Shown: positions 32,161-42,257 of the stretch, in pieces
Numbering within the stretch: position 1 is the stretch's first letter
Layout: every line of letters begins with the position of its first letter
Assembly (NCBI GenBank): GCA_947396885.1
Contig: OX377204.1
Location: forward strand, 46,487,139-46,551,138
Direction of reading: 5' to 3'
Length of the DNA: 64,000 nt
DNA from: Heligmosomoides polygyrus polygyrus
Taxonomy: Eukaryota > Nematoda > Chromadorea > Rhabditida > Heligmosomidae
Program-made: the position numbers and the translations under genes
The notes under the pieces: generated by a model
What the model saw: only the letters and a program-made list of their open reading frames with translations
Database searches by the model: none
What the model was told of the DNA's origin: nothing

Positions 32161-32605
32161 CGACTCCTGTTTCACCATTTTATCCGTATGAGAGCGATGA
32201 ACCTTGGCGTTCGTTTAGGTGACGAAATACGGTCAAGAGTTATTCGCCACAGATCAGGACTCAACGATTGGGTTCAAAGTGTACTCAAACGGAATTAATT
32301 GTTCGCAAATAGGCTCCAGAACTGAATGTGCACGGGCACGCATGGTATACTATTGAATACGTGATAAAAAGCGAAGTGAAAGAAGACCAAGAACAAGATG
32401 GTTGGACGACATAGCAAGATACACAGGGCCAAGAGGGACAAGAAAAGAAGTCGTGAGAATCGCTCTGATTGAAAGGAATTCGAACACGAAGCTGTTCGCA
32501 TAAGAAGGAAGTATTATTTTTAATAGATTATTATTATTAATAATAATACTTAATACGTATTATTATTAATACTATACGTATTATTGTTATTATTAGATAC
32601 TTATT
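32160..32605 (+). pseudogene. 3' end of a non-LTR retrotransposon with TTA-type tail
   Basis: Broken plus-strand frames give RHRSGLNDWVQSVLKRN and, after frame changes, RSERRPRTRWLDDIARYTG then an open tail to a stop near 32500. R-P-x-T-R-W-x-D-D-I near the C-terminus is typical of RTE-like reverse transcriptases. A TTA/TAA-rich microsatellite follows at 32519-32600, as these elements' tails do. The family differs from the two RTE families elsewhere in the window. Confidence 0.45.
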
Positions 32606-32824
32606 TGTGCCTTTGCGATAAAGGAAATAAAATAAATAAATAATGATGAACAGGAAGGGTTGTTTGGGTTGGATCGCATATCGCACTCAATTCGACTTTG
32701 GAGCTCAACCGCCCCTTCGTTGTGTTCCCTCATAATCAGATCCCGTACGAGTGTTCCTATGCTAAACTGGAAATAGTGGACGTGGTCCAGTACTGTTTCC
32801 AGAGCACATGGTGGGCGCTGTTGC

Positions 32825-33040
32825 GTTCAACCCAAATCGACTTGCTTCGGGTCCCGCCTCAGGCCAGCCGAGCCTTCCTTACCCTGGGATTGTCGAATTG
32901 GCAGCCAACTTGCCCGGGAAGAATGAAAGCCGCCTTGCCTGTTGTATGGCCGTCGCAAGTCATCGTAGGTGCCAAATACCACTCAAATCGCACCCTTGGT
33001 ATTCCGCAGAAGCAGAAAGGAGAAGTGGAAAGTAGAACGG
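32825..33040 (+). repeat. Old diverged SINE copy
   Basis: It follows the SINE of 6485-6780 from the B-box region onward: TCCCGCCTCAGGCCAGCC, TTGTCGAATTGG, TTGCCCGGGAAG, GCCGTCGCAAGTCAT and CACTCAAATCGC. Divergence is high, and no tail or duplication remains. Confidence 0.6.
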
Positions 33041-33849
33041 CGCATCACGCAAATTGACCAACGCCGAGCTTTATCATTCACCCTCTTCCTGTTGCTACCG
33101 GGAGATAGGGGTAAGCCGCAAAGGGGCTGCTTTCCGCAGACCTCGTGGAAAACTGGTTTCATGTGACTGCTCGATCGGTAATTTTCGAATTGATCGGTGC
33201 ACACACAATGCCTGCTGTCTCTCCGAACGCCGGCGCTGCAACTTCACAAGGCAGAGCGACCATGACGGTCACCCCCTACTGCGACGAGAGGAAATCCCAA
33301 ACAGGCCTTGCACCGCTGCCTACCTCTGATGTTCTTCCATTTGTTCAACAGTAGATATACCTTTTATCTTTCTACAAGTGCGAGACACGTCCGTCGGCCG
33401 GTATCGCACTTGCGCCTCGCACAATGTTGCAGTATCACTAAGCTAAGGTCGCTTACTTCAAACTAACCGCGTATATACTTGTGCGGCTCTCTCCCCTCCG
33501 TATCAGTTTAAAAGGCAATATTTGAAAACTTTATTCCGTCCCAAACTTGCTCTACATTCCCTGACTCTTTCGTGAGAATGTCGAACAAGGCTCACCGACG
33601 CTTATTTGAGGTATCGGACAATTTGAAGCGATGTCAGACTAAATCGTATCAAGTTTTCCAGGAGCACTTCTTTCCTGCTTTTACACTATAGATCGACCAA
33701 TTAGAAGGTAGCTCAGCTTCTTGGCTTAGTTTTGTCTTCAACGAATTATATCAACAACGGATAAGGGCGGACGGAAAGCAAAGAAATTGTGGTCGCGAAG
33801 GCGTTAAGATCAGACGAATACTTTTGCGGCATGAAGCCATCCACACCAT

Positions 33850-34060
33850 GGACGGGCGGAAATTTTGAAAATTTTCCAGAGAACAGAAAAACAGAAAATC
33901 GATTTCGTCAAAAACCGAAATCAGAAAACAGAAAAATTAAAAACGTCAGAAAACAGAAAATTTTGGAATTACCATATGAGCTAATTATTTTATCTAAAGA
34001 CATATTTTTCCAGTAGCAAAAAAATAAAACTATTCTTTCGAAAGATCCATTTCTTGGTGC
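33850..34060 (+). repeat. Fragment of the hAT-like family
   Basis: It starts GGACGGGCGGAAATTTTGAA, continues with repeated AGAAAACAGAAAA motifs and ends AGACATATTTTTCCAGTAG. It is the plus-orientation counterpart of 28545-28700. A short frame across both gives similar peptides ending LSKD..FFQ, which reflects shared DNA and not necessarily a protein. Confidence 0.5.
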
Positions 34061-34403
34061 GTTGTATGACTCAAATGTGGTATGGACAAGCAGTTTAACT
34101 TGCAAGCGTTTATACAAATTTCTGCTACCCTCCAAATTCAATACAATCAGTAAATTGCAATTCTTGACTCATAGATCCCGGAAATCTCGACATTTGCTCA
34201 TCAGCTCTCCTTCACAGCTAACGCCCTAACGATTACATCCTTGATACTGCCACTGATAAGACTGATGTCACTCGCGAGCGTTTCTATGAGGTAAAACGAA
34301 AGAGGAACAAAAGAAAATACCTTATAAATGATGGATTTTACCATTCAAATTCGTTTTAAAATATAGTGGTTTAAGGCTCACTGATGCAGTCCAAAATGTA
34401 GGT

Positions 34404-34877
34404 TTATTCAAAAAACAGGCGATTCGCTAGATTAATGGTCCTAGAAGTAAGAACGTGGTCTTTCAGAGCACTGAACACAATGAGGGTCATTGACCATGCT
34501 TCAAATCCATTGACTGAGTTTATAGGCCACTCTGGATCATAATCTAAAACTGTGAAGAGATTCTTTGGGTATAACAGGCTGCACCTCAGCATTATCGGCT
34601 TCTCAGTTCCCTAAGCTCTTCGAGAACAGCAAATGCTCCTAGCAAATGGCGGAGTTTCCACATAGCTAAATGTTTCCAGGTGCCTCACCAACTTAGTGAC
34701 TAAGCGCTTTTTACAACACCTAGTTGCTAACAGATCCCTACCAGACCGAAGACGTTTATACTGGTTTGACAGTTTACAGAACAACACGAGATTATAACTG
34801 AAGGGGCTGTCAGCACAAGTTTTTGGGTCACAATGCTTTTTTAAGTGCATGGACACTATAGGATGGGGACCTAGCAT
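34404..34877 (-). pseudogene. Unrecognised open stretch of 158 codons with one stop
   Basis: Two minus-strand frames, 34611-34877 and 34404-34592, are in the same reading frame, separated by one stop and six codons. The translation has a mixed composition (for example DPEWPINSVNGFEAWSM and LVRHLETFSYVETPPF) with no repeats and no motif I know. It might be a decayed gene, a transposon remnant or chance. Low confidence. Confidence 0.25.
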
Positions 34878-34890
34878 GCGCTCTCTCCGA

Positions 34891-34940
<50 letters not shown>

Positions 34941-35130
34941 TCCTAGGTTAACCACAGGTAAGGTTATTCTGCACCTCGGGTTTGAAATTTAAAAATTGTT
35001 GGCCGATTAACCCCAATGATGGCTTAGTGAAGAGGTTTTCTAACTCCGAATCTTGCTCAGTTTTAGGTTTTCAAAAACTGATTAGAAAAAGAAAAGTTTT
35101 AATAATCTTTGATTTCGCTAATATAATGTA
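34891..35130 (-). repeat. 3'-end relic of an RTE-type element with TTA microsatellite
   Basis: A (TTA)n tract of about 49 nt (34891-34939) borders a segment (34975-35120) that matches 26254-26400, the 3' flank of the RTE relic in cct-7 intron 1: AAAATTGTTGGC, TCTAACTC, AATCTTGCTCAG and TTTGATTCCGCTGAT-like sequence. This suggests a short 5'-truncated copy, with the tract as its tail. Confidence 0.45.
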
Positions 35131-35584
35131 AGGCTAATATCCTTAGCAAAGTGTTCTCTGCTCTCAGTTTGGTTATGAGCGTCTTAAACATTATGCGTTT
35201 AAAAAGCGTATAAAAATTCTTTCGATTTTTTCCTGTTCTTTGTAATCATCTAGATATCATTATACGTTCGCAACAAATAATCTTTATGTTTTAGACAACT
35301 GAGAATAATATGAGTATAGTGGTAGTATGAGGTTATGGACGGGGTTTTATATTCATGAACGACTTAGCTGTGTAGTAAAACGTTTAAAATTGCTCCAGTG
35401 TACAGACACTGTTCTTTATTGGAAATATACATGGTTAAATAGTTAAAACCTTTTAGAACACTAGTAGCCTTAATATTTATTTATCTATTTACTTATTTAC
35501 TTATTTTATCATCATATCATCATACCATATAATATCGCGCTTAGCGTTGAGTCATGCTATCGATCGGCGCCGCCGCAGAAATTA

Positions 35585-35876
35585 AAGGATAAAGGATAAA
35601 GGACGGCGTTACTCAATCCCTTTTGGGATGCGCCAGCGCATTCTACTTCTACGGGATGCCGTGGAGGCGACATGAATGCGTATTTGACCATACAATGACT
35701 TGCGGTGGCCAGCCGATGAACAAGTCAGCGCTTTATCCTTCCCAGACAAGTCTGGTACCAATTCACCGACCCCGGAGGGATGGAAGGCTTGGTTGGCCTG
35801 GGCGGGAAATCCGAACCAGGAACCTGGTATCGGGTGCACGCGACAGTCGCGCCTCCTCCGACTGCGCTACACGCGC
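35585..35876 (-). mobile_element. tRNA-derived SINE, full copy with 15-bp target duplication
   Basis: Inverted relative to 6485-6780 and nearly identical to it. A box TAGCGCAGTCGG (complement at 35859-35870), B box GGTTCGGATTTCC (complement at 35805-35817), and a tail of TTTATCC units at 35585-35604. It is flanked by perfect 15-mers CCGCCGCAGAAATTA (35570-35584 and 35877-35891). The intact duplication and tail show a recent insertion. Confidence 0.85.
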
Positions 35877-36235
35877 CCGCCGCAGAAATTAGTCATAAAA
35901 TAGGGAAAAAATTGGAGGGAAAATTCGGGGGGGGGGGAAATGGAGGGGGGAGGGAAGTGGGGGAAAATTACGGCACGAAAATAGCGAAAAATACCCAGAC
36001 GTCTTCTCCCTGCCTGGGAACTTCAGCCCTGAGGCAATCAAGGTCGCTGAACAGCCATCAATCGATATTGATCAAACTATAGATTTTTTGTGGATGTCGT
36101 CTAGGCGGTCCGAAACTTTAGCACTGGGAGTAGTCGGGGTCGCTCAACACGAATCTGAAGTTCGTTTTCGTAGTATCGATCACCGACAATCGATAGTGAT
36201 TAAATCACGAGGCGCAAAAATAGCGAAAAAAACCA

Positions 36236-36420
36236 GACGTCTTCTACGTGCCAGGAGATTCAGAAGACGTGCGAAATCCGTCGCATGACATGCCTGGAAC
36301 TCAGAAGACGTGCCACAGACGTCGCTCAACGTGTTTGGGGATTCAGGTAGACGTGCGGAAGACGTCGTCCAATGTGCTTGGAGATTCAGAAGGCGTGCCG
36401 AAGACGACGTCCGTTAAGGG
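36236..36420 (+). repeat. Degenerate minisatellite rich in GACGTC/GACGTG
   Basis: About four diverged units of 42-50 bp built on GGAGATTCAGAAGACGTGC and GACGTCGTCCAA. A plus-strand frame (36248-36454) shows the same period as LGDSEDVRKTSS-like peptides. Just before it, two larger direct repeats (about 35970-36090 and 36130-36250) share GGTCGCT..ACA and ATCGAT/TGATTAAA pieces. Confidence 0.6.
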
Positions 36421-36897
36421 TGGATCATTGAGGGGAACCGGAACAAGTATGTAATGGAGGACCGTTTCACTAAGGGAGGACTAGTAGTGAGGAACCAATA
36501 GATCGCCCTATCATGCTGTATGCTGCACGTACTGTGAGCCTTTTGTTTTCCTAAGTAGGGAAAAAAAGCTGAACAAGTAGAGCAGCTAGCTTGATGTGAT
36601 TGTCCTTAGCTTAGAGGTATGTACTGCAACATGCGCGAAGCGCACAAGTGCGAGGCACGCCGATAGGCGTGACGGAGCTCTTGTTTCGTATAAAACTGTA
36701 AGTAATCTTAGATGGTCCAAGGTACTGGTGAAATCGAATAGAATACAAAGACAACTTATGAAAGTCGCGAAGTACCCTGTGAAGGAACTCCTGTCAGCAG
36801 CACTTACATAATCAATCAAAAAAAAGCGACATATGTAGTTCATGAGTGCATGGCACAATTGCTTTACAAGCACATCTAAAAACGGCATTCTTGTAAT

Positions 36898-37095
36898 TTA
36901 AAACACTGTAGAAACAAGACTTGTCTGGGAATAATAAAACACTGACTTGTTCATTGGCTGTCCACCACAAGACCCACAAGACATAGTATAGGTCAAATAC
37001 GCAATCAAATTGCCTCCACAACATCTTGTAAAAGTGGAATGCATGGCACACTCAAAAGGGATTGAGTAACGCCGTCCCTTATCATTATCCCTATC
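36898..37095 (+). repeat. Partial SINE copy (3' half)
   Basis: ACTTGTCTGGGAATAATAAA, ACTGACTTGTTCATTGGCTG and GGGATTGAGTAACGCCGTCC follow the SINE body. The tail has decayed to TTATCATTATCCCTATC. The promoter half is missing. Confidence 0.65.
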
Positions 37096-37189
37096 GTTTT
37101 AATTTTCATGGCCAAGGTAGCTGATGTATTTGTTGTGGCTTCTACGGTGCCGCTATGTACATAGTAAGGATCCCAAACCTCGGTTAGTA

Positions 37190-38312
37190 TAAAAATGTGT
37201 TTCTTTTTCGCCAAATCGTATAAACCCAAGGAGTTCTGGGTCCTTGAACTTATTATGGAATCGGCGTCTCACGCGTGCAAGGGGGTCTTGTACGACCGCG
37301 ATGCCTGCATACGACAGTGGTGCAGTGGACAATGGCTTTGCTTCCTGCGATGGAGTCCGGAGGTGCGATTCCTCCGCGTTGCGTTATCTTTTAATTTCAA
37401 CCGACTGATGGAGATTTGAGAGGTCCTGATGTCTACACAGTTTTCAGACGTTTCCTGGGCATTTCCCAGCTGTATGCTATGGAGAGTAACTTTTTCGCGA
37501 ATTGTTTACTACTATCCGGTTTTTAACCAAAAGCCAATGAGGAAGCTATTCAACATAATGATGCATGAATGTTGAACAAATGATACATAACCAGAAAGTG
37601 CAGGACTAGTAAGACGGAGAGCATATAAAAACTACAAGCTTTTCAGAGCTTATTTCCCTACATGGGCCAGTGACTTCGTACCATCCTGCACGGATTTTCA
37701 AAGAGACCAGAATGTGACGTCGTGTAGCCAGCCTTTAACGACTTAATGTAACTGAAAAATACCTCGTCGGCTAGTTCAACCTGGCCAGTGACACCCGAAG
37801 GTCCAAATATTCGAGGTCTTTCCTTGTGTATGGTGGCCTAAGTCGCCACGTGATTTGAGAAGCCGGCCCATGATCCCAGAATAAGAGTACAGCTATTGGG
37901 TCTCTGTGGGACGAAGACATGCTCAAAAAAGGAAAGCAGAGTGTGTTGAACAGCTTTCTCGTTGCCTTTTGGTTAAAAGCCGGTCAGTAATAAACAAGTC
38001 TCAAGAATGTTACTCTTCGCAGCATGCAGCCGGAAGTGCTCAGAAAACGCCTGAAATGTGTGTAGACAACAGGACCCCTTAAATCACATTCAGTCAATTG
38101 AAATGCAAAAAACCGCAGCGCGGAAGCACCAAATCTCCGGCCTTCCTCGCATAAAGCAAAGCCATTATCCATTGCGCCCGTGCCGCTTGCCGGCACTGGC
38201 ATCGCGGTCGTACAAGACCCCCTTGCGCACGTTATGCGCCGATTCCATAGTAGGTTCAAGGACCCAGAACTCCTTGGGTTAATATGATTTGGCGAAAACG
38301 AACAACATTTTT
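37190..38312. mobile_element. Fold-back element with tRNA-like module in each arm
   Basis: The left arm (37190-37556) and right arm (37941-38312) are inverted copies around a spacer of about 385 bp. Landmarks are CCCAAGGAGTTCTGGGTCCT, ACAAGACCCCCTTGC and AACCAAAAG near the centre. Inside the left arm, TGGTGCAGTGGACAATGGC and GGAGGTGCGATTCC sit where tRNA A and B boxes would. No protein is encoded. Confidence 0.7.
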
Positions 38313-38874
38313 ACAGTAATTGAGGGATGAGGTATTTTCTATATGACTCGCTCTCCCCGTTCAGACATACGCTTCAGACCTTTCCCTTGTTAGTTCCGGC
38401 TGCTGCTTCGGCAACTCTGCCTTGTTGAATATTTTCAACCTTCTTGATAACATATGCACGATGCTGCCATTACTAACAAAAACACTTTCGTTCAAGAGAT
38501 TTGAAATGCAGTCTCAGCTTTATCCCCAAAAGTGCGACCAATTTAACTTTCAGGCAACAATTTCCACTAATCAGTGTAAAGATTTTGTGTCAGAGCAACT
38601 TCGAAAACAAATCTAACAGTTGTGAAAACTATCTTGCGATTCCTCATTTTTAGTTGGGCATGTACTCGAGCCCGTCTCATCACTTTTGGTGTGATCTGAA
38701 ACAGGGTCAGGCGTGGGATACGATTCTTGCCAAAGATTTACGACTATTTATTTAATTTTCGAGATTACGACCTCCTTTCGGAGCGAATTTGGTATGGCCG
38801 CTATCTGTCTCTGCTGCTGTTTTATTTCTTATAAGATAATGTCTTGATTTTTTCAATTTTTTTATTTTTATGTA

Positions 38875-39813
38875 ATTTTTGTACCACTCAGTAGGTTCTT
38901 CTTTCCAGGTGTGGCTTCGACATTGTAGAGATGTGCGCGCTGCTGAAGAAAACTGACTGAGGAAGTCAGTTATGACAGTCATGTTATGGGAATAAAAATT
39001 TTCGGAGCTTCAAACACTGATTGAACAAGTCTGGAAGCAAATATTTTCTGCGAGCAGGCTTCGAATCAACTGCCAATGTTTAACTTCCACAGTTTTTTTC
39101 AGGATGTCATGGACACGATAGATTTTTCTACCTGAAGGAGCATCTGCGTCTGAAACTGTATTGTATAAAATTTTCAGTCACCAACGACGATTTAAGTGCC
39201 TTCCCCAGAAAATTTTTTGAAGCGCTCTTCGAATCGACGACGGAGTCCCAGCCGAAGGATGGACTTGTCACGGGAATAATTTTCATCCTTTAACTTGTGC
39301 GGTTGACATTCTGCCACAAAAATTTCAATTCCTGAAAAATACAGACTGAATAAATCATGCTTTTCTGAATCGATAAATTTAGATCGAAACTCGAAATAAT
39401 CATAGACTCATTTTGTTTTGTTTTGTTTTATTTTTCATTTCATTTCATTATGCCATCGATTCGAAGAGCGCTTTAAAAAATTCTAGGGAAGGCGCTTAAG
39501 TCATCGTTAGTGACTCGATCGTTTAAGCAATACAATTTCAGATTGCAACTTCAGACGCAGAGGTCGCTCTTTCAGGTAGAAAAATGTGTTGTGCCCACAT
39601 CCTGAAAAAAGCTTGTAGAAATTTAACCTTGGTAGTTAATTCGAAATCTGCTCGCAGAAAATATTTATTTCCAGAGCTTTAAAAAATTTATTCCTATAAC
39701 ATAACTATCATAACTGTCTTTTTCAGTGAATCTTCTCAGCAGCGCGGACATCTATAGAATGTCGAAGTAACATCTGGTAAGAAAGAACCATTTAAGCGGT
39801 ACAAACATCACCT
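38875..39813. mobile_element. Fold-back element, about 0.94 kb
   Basis: Arms 38875-39243 and 39453-39813 are inverted copies (GTTCTTCTTTCCAG, TGCGAGCAG, TTCTACCTGAAG.GAGC and GCGCTCTTCGAATCGA on one side, complements on the other) around a spacer of about 210 bp. I see no clear target duplication and no coding frame. Confidence 0.65.
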
Positions 39814-40041
39814 ACCAAGAGGAGAAAAATACGGGTCATTTTTCAAGCAAAATAAAGGGGAAGTACGACCTCCTCCCCTCAATCCAAAACGAGGTCGCAG
39901 AACGACCCCATTCCCCTTCGAATCTCAAGCTTGGGCGTGATCCGAAACTCTCCAAATCCGAAAGCAAGTTTCACTTAAACCATCATCTCCGGACAGATAG
40001 ACAGATCAGTGTTTCATCCGTTGTTTCACCGAGCTAAAGTC

Positions 40042-40907
40042 ATGGCAGGTGGAGGTGACTTAGTATCCTTGTACGTGACTGACGATGAGCCCCAGGGCGC
40101 TGTAAAATCGCTGCTTCGCAAAGAGTCGTCTCGAATAGGTGCGTGGCACACTTCTAGCGGAGCAAAAACTCTTTCGAAGGAAGCGTACATTTGTTGCAGT
40201 TAAGTCTGCCAACTGTTGTGGTCATGCTAGGCGTGCTTCTACACAGGCACTTCAATTTCCATTCTACCGTTGGCCATTTTTCATTCAAGTTGTCAGGAAG
40301 CCTACTATTGAAAGGCTTTTATAACTGCAAGAAGTATAAAAATTAATGGAAGAGTTATTTTCTGGGTTCAATTGTTGTGTGATTACAGCGTAACCAAGGA
40401 TGACAGAGATTTTTGTTGCAGTTCTCGGTGTTTTCGTCTTCTTCGGAACCTTAAGGCGTAGACGAATAGGCCCACCGTCACCTTCGAGAAAGGATGCGTT
40501 AGGATCTCTGATGTTACTGAGGTAAAAGTCACTATAGATTGTATGTAATTGTGGAACCGGCGTCTCAAAAATCATGAGGTGTGAAATTCCAGATGTGCAG
40601 TGTTTCTGATTTTGAGGAATGCAATGGAACGTTACTCAGTGGCAGTATGTAGAATCACTAGTAAACATTTGGCGGTGCCGCGTTTCTATGCTCGCCCACA
40701 GCTTTAAAATGCAGTGCGAGAAAAAATGTTGCGGAGAGTGGCGCCCATGTCAACGCTTTGCTCCTTCTTGGTGCTTTGGTTCTCCCAGAGTTTTCCTTTC
40801 CTTTGCTTCCATGCCTAGCGGTGTGCTTTCGGAACGATCCATTATCCTATGCTGTTCGACATGCGATGTTACGCATTCGTCAAATGTTTTCCGGTCAACG
40901 TCTCTGG
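40042..40907 (+). CDS. Candidate three-exon gene, unrecognised, probably membrane protein (partial)
   Basis: Not recognised. Three plus-strand pieces join in phase: 40042-40138 (ATG start, donor G|GTGCGT), 40422-40521 (acceptor TTGTTGCAG, donor GAG|GTAAAA) and 40715-40907 (acceptor AAATGCAG, donor TGG|GTGAGC). The product would open MAGGGDLVSLYVTDDEPQ, have a hydrophobic IVLGVFVFFGTL followed by RRRR, and a second hydrophobic run ALLLLGALVLPEF followed by FPLLPCLAVCF. That is compatible with one or two membrane segments. Later exons are not identified, and the frame could read on through 40908. Phase agreement at both junctions and consensus sites support a real gene, but no homology does. 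Confidence 0.4.
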
Positions 40908-41439
40908 GTGAGCGGTCTGTTGTGCTCCTTCGCCGCAGCCATAGGCATTGATGTTCAAATCACTGCGTCCCCTCACCGCTTTTGCGAAGCTGCCATGTCC
41001 CGGATGGGGTTTTCTCCAACGCCCATCTTCTGCGTGTGCCACGGAGTCAAGTTTTGTGAACATCAGCACGCTTCTCGGTGCAATAGGGATTGGGCGCCGG
41101 TTCTGCTGGGCTTGGATATTCTCGACATACAGCAAGCCTACTGGGGGGGGGGGGGGGGAAGGCGTTTTCGATTTGCTAACGGTTGCCGTTCCAACACCAG
41201 GATCACGCTAGAATAGCGAGTTCTAATAAGAAAAAAGCCAAGGAAACCCCCAGAAAAAGAAAAAGCCCCAAGCGTGAGCTCCGAGCCCATGCTGTGTCCG
41301 ATTTTCTGTTCGGCTTTCTAGTCTCGCAACCTTCTACTTGAAAAATTTTCAATAATTTATAAGCTTTTTCCTCAAGGCATTTCATTTAATTTGGATTAAT
41401 TTAACATCAACACACAGTTGTTATCTGTAGTATTCGTGC

Positions 41440-41626
41440 CAGCTTTTCTGGCCACATTGAACTCTTTAGAGGATGCTTCAACTCGTAATGCTTGCTTTAA
41501 TACTACGAGTTCATCAGGAGTGAAAAGCCTCAGTTGCTGGATACTTATTTTGAAGTGGTCGCATTTTGCACAATCACACTTAGCAGTGAGAGCAAAGAAG
41601 CAGCAACCATTTACAGTAACTCCAGA
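41440..41626 (-). other. Candidate exon, unrecognised
   Basis: After an acceptor-like TTCAAATGCAG the minus strand is open for about 65 codons, with SGVTVNGCCFFALTAKCDC then KCDHFK and LFTPDELVVLKQAL. The spaced cysteines and helix-like end look protein-like. I cannot assign a family or a convincing donor. Confidence 0.2.
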
Positions 41627-42203
41627 CTGCATTTGAATTCAGGGTCATGGGATGGCGCATCGCTCCTCCATCATGTTGACGTTCTCTACATTATCGATGC
41701 GACAAGTGGGAATCGGTACAACTTCATGCGTTCTTTTTACTTAATGCAGCTTGTTTCAATTCTAATAATAAGACTTCTTTCCAATTGGAGTGGTTTAACC
41801 AGGAAGTGGTCTCATCCTCCATTTTCATCTTCCATTAGATTCATTTTTTCCAAAAATATAAATTAAAATTGCAAAATTGATCTCCTGCACGAGCTGACTG
41901 CTAACGTTTATCGTGTCAGCTACTAGTAATTGATTCTGTTTTGAAAAATTCAATCCCAACACGTTTTAAGTCACAAATGAGTGGCAAATTAATGATCAGC
42001 ACCCCAAACAACCCCTTCACAAATTTTTTGGTGAAGCCAGTGGTCTCGCTGTCGTTACTTTGCTCAATCATGTTTACCGTCACCTACCGTAATTGGTTAG
42101 AATTTCAAAATGCGTATATCAGACTCGCAATCACCTCCACAAATATGCACTATACTCTAAGGTGTCGGTGAAGTCGGTAATCCTGGCATCACTAGCTTCA
42201 CCC

Positions 42204-42257
42204 TTCTTCTTCTTCTTCTTCTTCTTCTTCTTCTTCTTCTTCTTCTTCTTCTTCTTC
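42204..42257. repeat. (TTC)n microsatellite, 3' tail of the RTE element
   Basis: About 18 TTC units directly between the target duplication and the 3' end of the minus-strand RTE. On the element's strand it is a (GAA)n tail. Confidence 0.9.

Noticed and set aside
37308..37378. Functional tRNA gene
   Set aside because: A- and B-box-like sequences are present but acceptor and anticodon stems do not pair; it lies in a repeated fold-back arm.
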